Source: a virus | IMG/VR virus record: IMGVR_UViG_3300020380_000001 | Location: 124,001 to 188,000 of that record | Length of the DNA stretch: 64,000 bases | Direction: 5' to 3' (one strand) | Shown here: positions 42,797 to 50,591 of the stretch, piece by piece | Layout of the letters: each line of letters starts with the position of its first letter | Numbering within the stretch: position 1 is the first letter of the stretch | Made by a program: the position numbers and the translations under genes | The notes under the pieces: generated by a model | The model's input: the letters and a program-made list of their open reading frames with translations, nothing else | Databases searched by the model: none | What the model was told of the DNA's origin: nothing

Positions 42797-43045
42797 TCAT
42801 TTTGTTCGCTTGCGTGATTTTTCGCGTACTGCTTTGTAATACGCCCTTTCATCTGCCTTGCTGGCAAATACGGTGCGGTAGCCAATGCCGCGAGTTGAAG
42901 CAGTCATTTTGCCGTTATAAATGGCAAGATTACGCGCTTTTGCGCGTAACCTGGCATATTGCTTTCTGCCTGCATGAGTCCTTATCTCTGGCACAACCGA
43001 CAATAATATTTGCCGGTTAAACCATTTTCGGATGCACCGCAGCAC
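42797..43045 (-). CDS. Hypothetical basic protein
   Basis: 82 residues, GTG start whose first base overlaps the upstream TAG (TAGTG), so coupled. Strongly basic (KQYARLRAKARNLAIYNGK, EKSRKRTK), probably nucleic-acid binding. Unknown. Confidence 0.65.
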   Translation of the reverse strand: MLRCIRKWFNRQILLSVVPEIRTHAGRKQYARLRAKARNLAIYNGKMTASTRGIGYRTVFASKADERAYYKAVREKSRKRTK

Positions 43046-43215
43046 TAGAACTCTCGTGAGCGATCAGTCAAAATGATAATCGCATCAGGGTCTGCAAGCT
43101 CTGGTTTAGACTCTCGGCCACTTACAAATTGCATCTCATTGACACGGCGCAAATAATCCGGCTTGTCTACATGAGAGTTAATTTCGCTTATTAAGTCGTC
43201 GAGTAATTGATCCAT
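43045..43215 (-). CDS. 56-residue hypothetical protein
   Basis: Start ATG 43215. Acidic helical protein (MDQLLDDLISEINSHVDK). Stop overlaps the GTG of the next gene. Supported by position and coupling. Confidence 0.6.
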   Translation of the reverse strand: MDQLLDDLISEINSHVDKPDYLRRVNEMQFVSGRESKPELADPDAIIILTDRSREF

Positions 43216-43488
43216 TTTGTCTAAACCTTTAAAGTGGTGCCCGGCTTCATTTTATGTATTCTATCCACTAACACCAAAGCCTCCAAGCGCTATGACTAGT
43301 ATTAGCAACTAACGCAAGCCCATCCCCGTAAGCACTATGTATTATATTATGGTCCACAGTCAATTCACTACTCGGGGTAGAGCGTGCTAAGCATTTAATG
43401 ATCGTCGTGGACGGGCAGTTGTAAACCCGCCGGGCGTTGTTAATTAAGCCGTGATTGTAACAAACCAAATCACACTTGCAAGGTGTTT
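43216..43488. other. 270-nt gap, possible structured RNA
   Basis: A perfect long-range inverted repeat GCCCGGC/GCCGGGC (43239-43245 with 43429-43435) brackets the gap, with a smaller stem CGGG/CCCG nearby. A 66-codon minus-strand frame starting at TTG 43468 lacks a ribosome site and is not convincing. Confidence 0.4.
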
Positions 43489-43719
43489 TTAGGAAATTTT
43501 GTATTTCAATATCTTGTCTAAGTGAGAACTCATTTGGTTATAAGCTTTGACACTAATGCCGTCGGTGTTACTGCCGATCGCATCGTCTAGCGCCTTTATT
43601 GCTAAGCCTAGCTCAACAGGCACACCAAGCTTTGTCGCTTGTGCTTGTCTTTTTGCTGCTAGCTCTGCAGCGACTTCTTCCGCGTGCTTGTCGTGCCAAT
43701 ATTGTTGTCCCGAACTCAT
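43489..43719 (-). CDS. Hypothetical small protein
   Basis: 76 residues, alanine-rich helical N-terminus (HAEEVAAELAAKRQAQATKL). Starts 4 nt after the upstream gene. Unknown. Confidence 0.7.
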   Translation of the reverse strand: MSSGQQYWHDKHAEEVAAELAAKRQAQATKLGVPVELGLAIKALDDAIGSNTDGISVKAYNQMSSHLDKILKYKIS

Positions 43720-43723
43720 AAGT

Positions 43724-43999
43724 TCATTCTCCTATTATATCACTCACATTCAATGTTTTGACTCTACCACGTCTTTCGTAGAGTATGATCTCTACGCCTA
43801 TTTCGTGCAGTAATTTGACACACTCCAAATAGGCATCGCGCGTTAGGTTCTCACCATGTGCGCCTGAAATATACGCTGTCGTATCCGAAATATGCTGTAT
43901 TGTAAAAATACCCGTATACGGCTTACGTTCGTCATATCCGTCTGAATCCTCGTATACCCTAATTTGACTAACTAACCTACTTATGTGTGCACCGTACAT
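43724..43999 (-). CDS. Hypothetical protein
   Basis: 91 residues, alpha/beta composition, TAAATA element 23 nt upstream and ribosome site GGAGAT. Unknown. Confidence 0.72.
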   Translation of the reverse strand: MYGAHISRLVSQIRVYEDSDGYDERKPYTGIFTIQHISDTTAYISGAHGENLTRDAYLECVKLLHEIGVEIILYERRGRVKTLNVSDIIGE

Positions 44000-44021
44000 A
44001 AATCATCTCCTATTATAGAGA

Positions 44022-44027
44022 TATTTA
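44022..44027 (-). promoter_or_regulatory. Late-type promoter element TAAATA
   Basis: Context CTGTAAATATC on the minus strand, 23 nt before the start at 43999. Confidence 0.45.
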
Positions 44028-44031
44028 CAGG

Positions 44032-44271
44032 TTACTCACTCGGGTTCCAAATCCAGAGCATTACTTTTTTGGAAGCTTTGTACTCAGTCCATCCTTTCGG
44101 TATGTCACCGACCCTGCCATTTTTACGCGCTTCGGATGTTGACTTTACCACCTTTAATTCTTTCAACAAGTTGGGTATCGGCATATCATCCACGAAGATA
44201 ACTTCTTCGTCACCGTACAAGATGTCGAGATCGTTTTGTGTCCATGGACTTGATCTTACTACTACATTCAT
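44032..44271 (-). CDS. Hypothetical protein
   Basis: 79 residues from ATG 44271, which overlaps the upstream TGA as ATGA. Acidic N-terminal half (DLDILYGDEEVIFVDDMPIP) and a Trp-rich end (VMLWIWNPSE). Unknown. Confidence 0.68.
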   Translation of the reverse strand: MNVVVRSSPWTQNDLDILYGDEEVIFVDDMPIPNLLKELKVVKSTSEARKNGRVGDIPKGWTEYKASKKVMLWIWNPSE

Positions 44272-44600
44272 TGATCCATGCGCCTGAAGTGTTTGGCTAA
44301 ACTGCGAGTCCTGCACTCTGACAGGTATCGTCTCAGTTTTGATACTTTTACGTGGAACTTGTTAGCGGCCTCGGAATCAGTACAGTCGTGTTCGTTAAGA
44401 TACTTAGCTGCTCTGCGTACTGCATTACAGTGACGTCTGTACTGTCGTGCCACTTCTTTTTCGGTGTGATTAAACTTTTCGGCAATGCTTTTTGAACACG
44501 TTACTACTACAGGATCAGAATCGTTTAAGATTGATATACCCGTTGCGCTCAATACCAGGCGTTCCATTTCCCTGTTTGCTTGGTAATATTTTCCTGGCAT
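44268..44600 (-). CDS. Possible DNA-binding protein
   Basis: 110 residues, basic. CTDSEAANKFHVKVSKLRRYL near the C-terminus has the spacing of a helix-turn-helix, and KEVARQYRRHCNAVRRAAKYL is a second basic helix. Could be a regulator; no family confirmed. Confidence 0.6.
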   Translation of the reverse strand: MPGKYYQANREMERLVLSATGISILNDSDPVVVTCSKSIAEKFNHTEKEVARQYRRHCNAVRRAAKYLNEHDCTDSEAANKFHVKVSKLRRYLSECRTRSLAKHFRRMDQ

Positions 44601-44613
44601 ACATCCTCCGTGT

Positions 44614-44868
44614 TTACTTCACGCCCATTATGCCCTCGATTTCTTTCTTAGACATCATGACATATGTGTTGTCAATTACCTTGCACCATTTGCCGTTGAT
44701 TTTGGTAGCCACTTCAGTGCGATATTGGTTACAGCAAGGATCGTGACCATCAGGGAATCGCGCATTGAGGCTCACTTTTTCACGATCATGTGGATACGTC
44801 GAAGCGTGGTAAACCTCGCCTCGTTTAATCCCTAGTCTCGTGTCGTTCTTCAGAATCATTACTTCCAC
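44614..44868 (-). CDS. Hypothetical protein
   Basis: 84 residues with GTG start 6 nt after AAGGAA (an ATG at 44859 is the alternative). One CC pair at DPCCNQY. Overlaps the lipoprotein gene by 44 nt. Unknown. Confidence 0.6.
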   Translation of the reverse strand: MEVMILKNDTRLGIKRGEVYHASTYPHDREKVSLNARFPDGHDPCCNQYRTEVATKINGKWCKVIDNTYVMMSKKEIEGIMGVK

Positions 44869-45136
44869 TGGGTATTCCTTTTTCTAGAGCTTGAATTTCA
44901 CCGGTATCAGTGTCTAATACGTAGACAAATACACGGCAGTATGAACGTATTGTTGCGATGCGGCACTGTCTACGGTCTGACTGAGAAACTAGTTGCTCGC
45001 AGCCTGACAATGTGGTGTTAAATGCAATGCGGTCCTGGCCGCTCACATTAGTACAATCTTGTTCAGTAAATGGTTGGAATCGGGAACAACCGGTGATAAA
45101 CAGTAATGGGACTAACACACCTAATAGTTTTCGCAT
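44825..45136 (-). CDS. Small cysteine-containing lipoprotein
   Basis: 103 residues from ATG 45136 with CGGAG upstream. MRKLLGVLVPLLFITGCSRF is a lipoprotein signal with lipobox ITGC. The mature part has several cysteines (EQDC, SGCEQL, RRQC, SYC) that may form disulfides. It could be an outer-membrane phage lipoprotein such as an outer spanin, though no inner partner is seen beside it. Confidence 0.7.
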   Translation of the reverse strand: MRKLLGVLVPLLFITGCSRFQPFTEQDCTNVSGQDRIAFNTTLSGCEQLVSQSDRRQCRIATIRSYCRVFVYVLDTDTGEIQALEKGIPSGSNDSEERHETRD

Positions 45137-45326
45137 ACTTCGTTGCTCCGTTATAAATAAGGCCCGGGCGCTTTGAGCAGAACAGACGGCCAGTGCTGTA
45201 TCTACCCATAACGCCCTTGAAGGCATAGAATCATCCCTCTATATGTTTTTTGCGCACGGCATACGCGCCGTGGTGGGATTTGCGCCCAAATGAAGCATGC
45301 CAACCAATTTAACTGGTTGAAAAGGG

Positions 45327-45447
45327 TGGAGAGTAAGGAATCGAACCAAATCCGCCGGCTTGGGTTTAATGAAAACTTGCTGTTAGAATACTAATACAGT
45401 ATTCGTTTCATTCGGGGCCGGAGTGCAACCATTACACTTCATCTCCA
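45327..45447 (-). tRNA. Degenerate tRNA-like gene carrying the shared insert (copy B)
   Basis: Acceptor 5' TGGAGAT pairs six of seven with CTCTCCA. The D arm is AGTG-TAATGGTTG-CACT. The anticodon stem CCGGC/GCCGG is intact, and the T loop is TTCGATT in a stem with two U-U mismatches. No CCA is encoded. The anticodon loop is opened by an insert: the core at 45378-45404 is identical over 27 nt to the tRNA-Ile insert at 50296-50322, but the outer arms differ (45368-45376 with 45405-45412). Removing it does not give a normal loop (no U33), so the isotype is not called. It may be a pseudogene or a working unusual RNA. Confidence 0.55.
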
Positions 45448-45466
45448 TATTCGCTATTATACGTTT

Positions 45467-45703
45467 TTACTTGTTAGTGTCAAGTAGTTTTAGCAAATTT
45501 TTTAAAAATTCTGGATCTTGTTGTTGGACTGGCGCAGTAGTTGGAATTGGAACGGCGCGTACAAACTCGGGTTCTTTATTTCGTTTGCATGACATGACAC
45601 ATCCGCATGTCATATCAAAAGCAGATTCACCAAAACCGTGACTCACGATGTCTTCTACTTCAGTGACACAGTTGCAATTGGTGCATATTATTATTTCATT
45701 CAT
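45467..45703 (-). CDS. Hypothetical protein with cysteine motif
   Basis: 78 residues. IICTNCNCVTEVE and MTCGCVMSCKRN give a possible zinc site, followed by a Pro/Gln linker and a helix (EFLKNLLKLLDTNK). Unknown. Confidence 0.65.
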   Translation of the reverse strand: MNEIIICTNCNCVTEVEDIVSHGFGESAFDMTCGCVMSCKRNKEPEFVRAVPIPTTAPVQQQDPEFLKNLLKLLDTNK

Positions 45704-45752
45704 TATAGTTGCTCATATAACAGATGGGCCAAAGGTATCGCGGATAGCAGGG

Positions 45753-46124
45753 CTAAAGGTACTCTATGTCTATTACCTTAGCACTAGGCACAGTGAACTC
45801 AGTCTCACGATCAGTTATATTACCAAAAATGATATCGTTTGGGTTGAACTCAAACGTTACCAGTATTTCTTCTTCTGCTAGGCCGCTATAATAGTCAAGC
45901 ACATAATCACGGTCAAGTGACATGTAAATGCCGTTACCGGGCATTCGCATCGTATCGCCTTTCTTTATATCAAGCACTATGCGATTGTTGGCGCCTGCTA
46001 CTACTTTGCCGTTTTCTATGGCCATGACTTTATAGCCGGTCATAGTTTGATTTCCGGCAATGTTTTCAGCCATGCTACGTAGTACAGCCGATACATCATC
46101 CTGAAAAAGTTCATCTAAAATCAT
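45753..46124 (-). CDS. Hypothetical protein
   Basis: 123 residues. RMPGNGIYMSLDRDYVLDYYSG then EEILVTFEFNPNDIIFG looks like a conserved compact domain; the layout recalls the small ADP-ribosyltransferase-like folds but no catalytic triad is clear. Late-type element 25 nt upstream. Confidence 0.7.
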   Translation of the reverse strand: MILDELFQDDVSAVLRSMAENIAGNQTMTGYKVMAIENGKVVAGANNRIVLDIKKGDTMRMPGNGIYMSLDRDYVLDYYSGLAEEEILVTFEFNPNDIIFGNITDRETEFTVPSAKVIDIEYL

Positions 46125-46148
46125 ACAAGTTCCCGTTAGTTGTTACAC

Positions 46149-46154
46149 TATTTA
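46149..46154 (-). promoter_or_regulatory. Late-type promoter TATAAATA
   Basis: Minus-strand CATATAAATAGTG contains the full T4 late consensus TATAAATA, 25 nt before the start at 46124. Confidence 0.6.
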
Positions 46155-46175
46155 TATGATTTTAGTTGAACGCTT

Positions 46176-46430
46176 TCAATCCTGTGCGGGAAAGCGAACA
46201 GCAACCTGATTGCCATTTGTGTCAATACCATTGACAGACCAGGTTTTGTTAATATGATTTTGACGCACCATGGCAGTCAATGTCACAGATTCACCAGTTG
46301 TGAACTCCACGAGCATCTTACACATATGGGTGTCAACAAATTGCAGATCATCAAAGTCCACAGATTCGACAACGCGGGTGTCATACCCGCGATATCGTTT
46401 ACTAAACCATTTGAGTGTTATTACTTCCAT
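46176..46430 (-). CDS. Hypothetical protein
   Basis: 84 residues from ATG 46430, overlapping the upstream TGA. Beta-rich, with VESVDFDDLQFVDTHMCKM. Unknown; translationally coupled to the gene at 46810. Confidence 0.68.
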   Translation of the reverse strand: MEVITLKWFSKRYRGYDTRVVESVDFDDLQFVDTHMCKMLVEFTTGESVTLTAMVRQNHINKTWSVNGIDTNGNQVAVRFPAQD

Positions 46431-46810
46431 CAACCTCTCGCTTGTTTCATTGCTTCAATATCATCTTCGTCGTACAAATACGCATCACCAACAGCGTCGT
46501 GGGCTGGGCTACCGTAACGCGGCGCTACAGCGTACCATAAATCTGAACGGTGTAATTTGGGATAGCGGCCTTCTTCAGAAATTTTATGACGCATAATGTT
46601 TAAGCGCTCACGTTGCAAGTTCAAATCTTCGCTTGCAGCAACATGGCGATAACGCTTACCGTTGAATAATTCAACTTGGAAATAATAAACATCAACGATG
46701 ACGTTTTCACCGTCTTCAGTGTAATGACCAGCTTTATATTGCTTATCAGAAACAATCTCAAGCGAATGTATTTGAACGCCTTCTAGGGCTTTGGTGTACT
46801 TGTCTGTCAT
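46430..46810 (-). CDS. Hypothetical protein
   Basis: 126 residues, transcribed from the strong promoter at 46846-46873. Contains LFNGKRYRHVAASEDLNLQRER. Coupled to the next gene. Unknown. Confidence 0.72.
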   Translation of the reverse strand: MTDKYTKALEGVQIHSLEIVSDKQYKAGHYTEDGENVIVDVYYFQVELFNGKRYRHVAASEDLNLQRERLNIMRHKISEEGRYPKLHRSDLWYAVAPRYGSPAHDAVGDAYLYDEDDIEAMKQARG

Positions 46811-46845
46811 ATCGTTTTACCTTGTTTTGTTAGTTTACAATAGAT

Positions 46846-46873
46846 ATGATAGCGCCTTGAGCGTCAATGTCAA
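46846..46873 (-). promoter_or_regulatory. Sigma70-like promoter
   Basis: Minus-strand TTGACA (46873-46868), 16 nt, TATCAT (46851-46846), 36 nt before the start at 46810. Confidence 0.65.
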
Positions 46874-46908
46874 GGCCTTTTTGAAGAAAAATTAAAAATT
46901 ATTCTTAT

Positions 46909-47082
46909 TCAGCTTAGCTCTGCACGAGTCGCTGCGTCAAGCAAGTCAGTGATAGTTTTCAAGTAGCCTAGACGCAAGTTAACACCGTGGCCGTCGCAAT
47001 CATTGCCAACGTAGCGCGCCATTTCTTCTCTCAGTGCTGCCGCCGACATGTTTTGTAATTTTTCAAATGCTTTGTTTTTCAT
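46909..47082 (-). CDS. 57-residue hypothetical protein
   Basis: Start ATG 47082 with AAGGTAAT upstream. Helical (NKAFEKLQNMSAAALREEMARY). Downstream lies the promoter of the next gene. Looks like a genuine small gene. Confidence 0.62.
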   Translation of the reverse strand: MKNKAFEKLQNMSAAALREEMARYVGNDCDGHGVNLRLGYLKTITDLLDAATRAELS

Positions 47083-47129
47083 GATATTACCTTATTAATT
47101 GGGAGGAAGGGAGGGTTGTTAAACAACCC

Positions 47130-47402
47130 TTAGCGTAAGTAAGTTTGCTTCAAACTGTCAATCCAGTTTGTCATGCTTACTAGTTGCTTCTGAGTCATGC
47201 GCTCAGTGCCTGCCAATTCAAGCACTTCGTCTAACATGTAACCAATTTGGTCGCTGTTAGCGTAGTAAGGATTATTTTTGCTTAACACATAACCAGTGTT
47301 ACGTGTACGACGCTTAACGAAATTTTTAAGGTCAGCCACAGTGTGCTTTGGCTTTTCAATCAACGCTAGCTGTTCTTTTTTAATGCTGTTCAAAGTGTTC
47401 AT
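47130..47402 (-). CDS. Hypothetical basic protein
   Basis: 90 residues. Basic N-terminal half (LKNFVKRRTRNTGYVLSKNN), helical end. Ribosome site AAAGGTAAG and its own promoter. Unknown. Confidence 0.72.
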   Translation of the reverse strand: MNTLNSIKKEQLALIEKPKHTVADLKNFVKRRTRNTGYVLSKNNPYYANSDQIGYMLDEVLELAGTERMTQKQLVSMTNWIDSLKQTYLR

Positions 47403-47443
47403 AGTGTCTTACCTTTGTTTGTTAAATGTCGTCTTCAGTATCT

Positions 47444-47471
47444 ATATTACTACCTTGACGACCAAAGTCAA
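47444..47471 (-). promoter_or_regulatory. Sigma70-like promoter
   Basis: Minus-strand TTGACT (47471-47466), 16 nt, TAATAT (47449-47444), 42 nt before the start at 47402. Confidence 0.55.
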
Positions 47472-47507
47472 CACCTATTTGAAAAAAATTTCAATTATTT
47501 TTCGACA

Positions 47508-47951
47508 CTACTTTAGGAAGCATTTTGACATTAAGCTGCCGGCAGGTATAATAATATAGTACACCGCGTTGTCACCGTGTCCCATTTCATTCCAAAAAAA
47601 CAACACATAATCACCTGAGTTTATTTCCTGGATTACTAACGACTCACCGTGCATTTCGTTAATGCTAAACGGATCAAGGTTAGTGTTGTATTGCACCGGC
47701 GCGGATATAAATTCCAAACCATCTCGCTCTACGCCAATTAAATCAGCTATCACTGACTCATCAGCGTCAACAATATAAAGGTAAAAACCTTCCACGCTAG
47801 GGTCAAGATTTATAATACCGTTGCACAGCACGTTTGATACCATGCCCGGAGGGATAGGGGTATGTAACACAGAACCAGGGCGTATAAAAGAAAGTGATGA
47901 AAGTCCCGATCTAACAATGCCGTCAACGGTGTTTGCGATTAAGTGAGTCAT
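47508..47951 (-). CDS. Hypothetical beta-rich protein
   Basis: 147 residues, rich in Val/Ile and Gly with many short strands (EINSGDYVLFFWNEMGHGDNAVYYIIIPAG). No signal or motif. Unknown. Confidence 0.72.
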   Translation of the reverse strand: MTHLIANTVDGIVRSGLSSLSFIRPGSVLHTPIPPGMVSNVLCNGIINLDPSVEGFYLYIVDADESVIADLIGVERDGLEFISAPVQYNTNLDPFSINEMHGESLVIQEINSGDYVLFFWNEMGHGDNAVYYIIIPAGSLMSKCFLK

Positions 47952-48076
47952 ACTATTGCCTTTTTAAGAATTAGTTCAAAGACAGTATTACATGGTGTGA
48001 GATTGAAAACAAGACTATTCGCGAGTTGTCTTGCCGGTCATTTGTTCCTACCTTCTAATTGCCATTTAGTAAGGCT

Positions 48077-48170
48077 GACCCCGGACCTTCCCCTAACAAG
48101 TTAGGCTAGCTGGTTAAGTAGCTGGCTGGGCTACACAGCACATACGGCTCCAGTTTGTCGCGATCCGGTC
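48077..48170. other. Possible structured non-coding RNA
   Basis: GACC..GGA (48077-48085, two bulged C) pairs with TCCGGTC (48164-48170), enclosing CTAAC-AA-GTTAG and an AGCTGG repeat that can pair. It lies in the 227-nt gap 47952-48178, which holds no gene. Confidence 0.4.
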
Positions 48171-48178
48171 TTTTTCGT

Positions 48179-48427
48179 TTAATCCTTGGATGTCTTTTCA
48201 ACATCCTCGATATTCTGCATTACATCCTGTCTGAATGCTTTATACGCGCTCGCTAGTACATCAGGTCGCGTTAAACCAATCCACCACGACATAATGTTAT
48301 TGATTCTATTTGAATCGTCAGACGGTGCCTGTGGCGTTTTAAACCAATGAAATACAGTTAGCATACCTAGCAGGGTAAAGAATATACCGCCAACTGAGAG
48401 TAAAAATAAGAATAGTGACAGAATCAT
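48179..48427 (-). CDS. Membrane protein
   Basis: 82 residues from ATG 48427, chosen for AAAAGGAG upstream. Residues 1-28 are a membrane segment (LSLFLFLLSVGGIFFTLLGML); the rest is charged. Unknown. Confidence 0.7.
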   Translation of the reverse strand: MILSLFLFLLSVGGIFFTLLGMLTVFHWFKTPQAPSDDSNRINNIMSWWIGLTRPDVLASAYKAFRQDVMQNIEDVEKTSKD

Positions 48428-48443
48428 AGAATCTCCTTTTCTT

Positions 48444-48938
48444 TTATTTACTCTCACCGACTGCTGACTTTATCAGTTCTGCCTCGCCGCTTGCGACGAT
48501 GTCAAATTCAGCTTGCGCTTTCTTGAATGCTCGTTGCTTTTTCTCTTTGAGTGCGGTTATTTCGTCGGCATACGCATTAATAAAGTGCGCTTTGCCTTCC
48601 GGGTTTAGTAAGTTCCATAAGTAGAAAACTGACACGAAATCGTTATACGGGTTGTCAAGCTTGGCACGCAATACTTGTACTGAATTAAAGTACTCAACCC
48701 CACGAAGTTCGCGCGGGTATGCGCCACTTATTTCGATATTGTATTCTTTATTTTCGTGACGAGTCCAGCCATTACTTTTGCCAAGAAAATCGCCCTCGAC
48801 TTCAGTGAATTCAATATCAAAGTATGACATGAATGTTTTCATTTCAATGCGTGCTGGTTTCTTGAAGTTGATTGTATTTCTATCAACGGCCGCGGCAATG
48901 GTTTCAATACCAGGCGACAGGATAAAAGCTTCTTTCAT
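48444..48938 (-). CDS. Hypothetical protein
   Basis: 164 residues from ATG 48938. Middle part with YPRELRGVEYFNSVQVLRAK, helical basic end. Lies directly after tRNA-Cys. Unknown. Confidence 0.72.
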   Translation of the reverse strand: MKEAFILSPGIETIAAAVDRNTINFKKPARIEMKTFMSYFDIEFTEVEGDFLGKSNGWTRHENKEYNIEISGAYPRELRGVEYFNSVQVLRAKLDNPYNDFVSVFYLWNLLNPEGKAHFINAYADEITALKEKKQRAFKKAQAEFDIVASGEAELIKSAVGESK

Positions 48939-48955
48939 CACTTACTCAATAAGGT

Positions 48956-49032
48956 TGGAGCACACTGCGGGATTCGAACCCGCGTAATCTGGATTTGCAA
49001 TCCAGTGCCTATATCCACTCGGCCAAGCGTGC
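48956..49032 (-). tRNA. tRNA-Cys(GCA)
   Basis: Full cloverleaf: acceptor GCACGCT/AGTGTGC, anticodon stem CTGGA/TCCAG with loop TTGCAAA, T arm GCGGG-TTCGAAT-CCCGC, discriminator U73 as expected for Cys, and encoded CCA. Confidence 0.95.
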
Positions 49033-49039
49033 TTTATAT

Positions 49040-49279
49040 TTAAGAACAAGAAGTTGCAACAAGCGCAACGGCGTCAACTAGTGCAAGAATTTCATTTTCA
49101 GTTTTGTTTTCTAAACTCTCAAAACATATGTCCATTGACGTACAATCAACGAACTGGAGTTCGAACGAGTCAGTCATTGTCGGAATTACGCCGACGTGAA
49201 ACATAATCGGTGCCTTGTCGCGAATACGTGCAGACAATTCGTTAAAGAATTCTTTTGAAATAATCTTCTTGTTTGTCAT
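49040..49279 (-). CDS. Hypothetical protein
   Basis: 79 residues, ribosome site GGAAAAAAG. FVDCTSMDICFESL and an alanine/valine-rich end ALVDAVALVATSCS. Unknown. Confidence 0.7.
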   Translation of the reverse strand: MTNKKIISKEFFNELSARIRDKAPIMFHVGVIPTMTDSFELQFVDCTSMDICFESLENKTENEILALVDAVALVATSCS

Positions 49280-49287
49280 CTTTTTTC

Positions 49288-49866
49288 CTAGTATGTACTT
49301 ACGTCTTGTGCGAACTCGTCGCCAAATCCAACCAATAACTCAGTCATGTTTTGGCAATCAAGGTAGTTGGCAGCGTGCACATCTGCAAAAACAGCAACGT
49401 CACCGCGCTCGCGGGGCTCTAGCATTTCTGTCGATCTAGCTAAAGTTTCGACGTCCATTTCATAATGTGATTTGATGTACGCACCGTTTACAATGCTACC
49501 CAGACGCTGTCCATCTGCGTTGCCGCCATATACCATGAATTCTTCCACGATATAGTTACCAATTGGCATTGAGAATGATTCACTGTCAATCACTGCGATA
49601 CGGTATTCACCGATTTCGCACACTAACACACCTTCAAGCCCAGTAGCACCTTCGTGCTTTACTAGATCAGGCGTTTTAAGCATAGATATAACTTCGTCTA
49701 TGTGTTCTTGACCTTTGCATAGTGCAAGGCTTGTGCCGTCAGAGCCGCTAATATCGAGTTCAATACAAGCCGGTGGTGTTACGCTTGATTGGCAGTAAAA
49801 TGTACCTTCGAGGTTAAGTTTACTGCCCGGGTAGTGGATTTCTACCTTGTGCGGTACGAGTTCCAT
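49288..49866 (-). CDS. Hypothetical protein, paralogue of the 58458 product
   Basis: 192 residues. CEIGEYRIAVIDSESFSMPI then YIVEEFMVYGGNADGQRLG aligns with FEVADYFILFTDSESLSPEL and HEHMVCFGAEMDDVAIHD in the gene at 58458-59066. Both also share the order of flanking acidic regions, so they arose by duplication. Ribosome site GGAG, and a sigma70 promoter 44 nt upstream. Role unknown. Confidence 0.75.
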   Translation of the reverse strand: MELVPHKVEIHYPGSKLNLEGTFYCQSSVTPPACIELDISGSDGTSLALCKGQEHIDEVISMLKTPDLVKHEGATGLEGVLVCEIGEYRIAVIDSESFSMPIGNYIVEEFMVYGGNADGQRLGSIVNGAYIKSHYEMDVETLARSTEMLEPRERGDVAVFADVHAANYLDCQNMTELLVGFGDEFAQDVSTY

Positions 49867-49909
49867 GATCGTTCTCCGTTACGTAAAGTCCAATTACTCT
49901 ACTTCGTGC

Positions 49910-49937
49910 ATTATAACACCGGATCCAAATCAGTCAA
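49910..49937 (-). promoter_or_regulatory. Sigma70-like promoter
   Basis: Minus-strand TTGACT (49937-49932), 16 nt, TATAAT (49915-49910), 44 nt before the start at 49866. Confidence 0.7.
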
Positions 49938-49956
49938 CTGTTTTGTGAAAAATGAT

Positions 49957-50100
49957 TTATTTCTTTTTCTTCTTGTCTTTTTTGGCTGGTGTTGCTTTTT
50001 CTTCAACTTTTACTTTAGGTACGCTAACTGCTTGAGGTTCAATGTTATTTGCAAACACTGATTCTATTAGTTCAACAAACCATATTCCGTTTTTTCCCAT
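49957..50100 (-). CDS. 47-residue lysine-rich protein
   Basis: ATG 50100 with CGGAGG upstream. Hydrophobic/aromatic start (NGIWFVELIESVFANN) and a tail of Lys and Ala (PAKKDKKKKK). The strong ribosome site supports it. Unknown. Confidence 0.62.
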   Translation of the reverse strand: MGKNGIWFVELIESVFANNIEPQAVSVPKVKVEEKATPAKKDKKKKK

Positions 50101-50238
50101 ATATCCTCCGTTATTATGATGATGGTGACCCTAGTGAAAATTAAACAAGCTTGATGGCGAGGTTAGATTCAGAAGGAGACGGTCTTATAAGTATATACTA
50201 GAAAATTTCATTAATTACCGGCATGCGGTGTAAAGAAG

Positions 50239-50359
50239 TGGTAGGGAGTGCAGGACTCGAACCTGCGACCAACGGCTTATCAGGCAAAAAGGATATGCTG
50301 TTAGAATACTAATACAGTATTCATTTTTACGTTGCTCTACCCAACTGAGCTAACTCCCT
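50239..50359 (-). tRNA. tRNA-Ile(GAT) interrupted by a 44-nt structured insert (copy A)
   Basis: Reads as tRNA up to position 29, then a 44-nt insert (plus-strand 50286-50329), then the rest. With the insert removed every stem is perfect: acceptor AGGGAGT/ACTCCCT, D arm GCTC/GAGC, anticodon arm ACGGC-CTGATAA-GCCGT, T arm GCAGG-TTCGAGT-CCTGC, A73 and CCA. The junction in the anticodon stem is unique. The insert has an outer AAAAA/TTTTT arm and a 7-bp hairpin GAATACT-GTATT-AGTATTC, then CTAACAGCA. It is far too short for a group I or II intron. Whether it is removed or tolerated as an extra arm is not known. Confidence 0.85.
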
Positions 50360-50570
50360 AGAAGTTTCTAATGAACTGTCTTAAGTCTTTGACACCTCCA
50401 CATCCGAGTATTATTAACCCACCTAGTGGCAACATGCTAAAAATACCTGCGAGTGCGTTAAACGCGAAGCAGTATATGATGGCCATTACTAAACCAATAT
50501 TAAGGGTTAGTATACCAGCCATCAAAAGCATTGCACAAAAACGGGCTAATGTTTTAAATGTTGTTTCCAT
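50358..50570 (-). CDS. Membrane protein
   Basis: 70 residues with two membrane segments (about 12-32 and 38-58). Its stop overlaps the interrupted tRNA by 2 nt, so the tRNA must be cut out of a shared transcript. Unknown. Confidence 0.68.
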   Translation of the reverse strand: METTFKTLARFCAMLLMAGILTLNIGLVMAIIYCFAFNALAGIFSMLPLGGLIILGCGGVKDLRQFIRNF

Positions 50571-50591
50571 TTTCTTAGTATGAACCCAAGT

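Noticed and set aside
43268-43468. 66-codon minus-strand frame in the gap
   Set aside because: TTG start without ribosome site, odd composition, and it overlaps a strong inverted repeat.
50296-50322. CTAACAG read as a branch point and 3' splice site of a spliceosomal-type intron
   Set aside because: Bacteria and phages have no spliceosome; the match is short and lies in a stem-loop.
50286-50329. Group I or group II intron in the tRNA-Ile
   Set aside because: 44 nt cannot hold either catalytic core; none of the conserved core helices is present.
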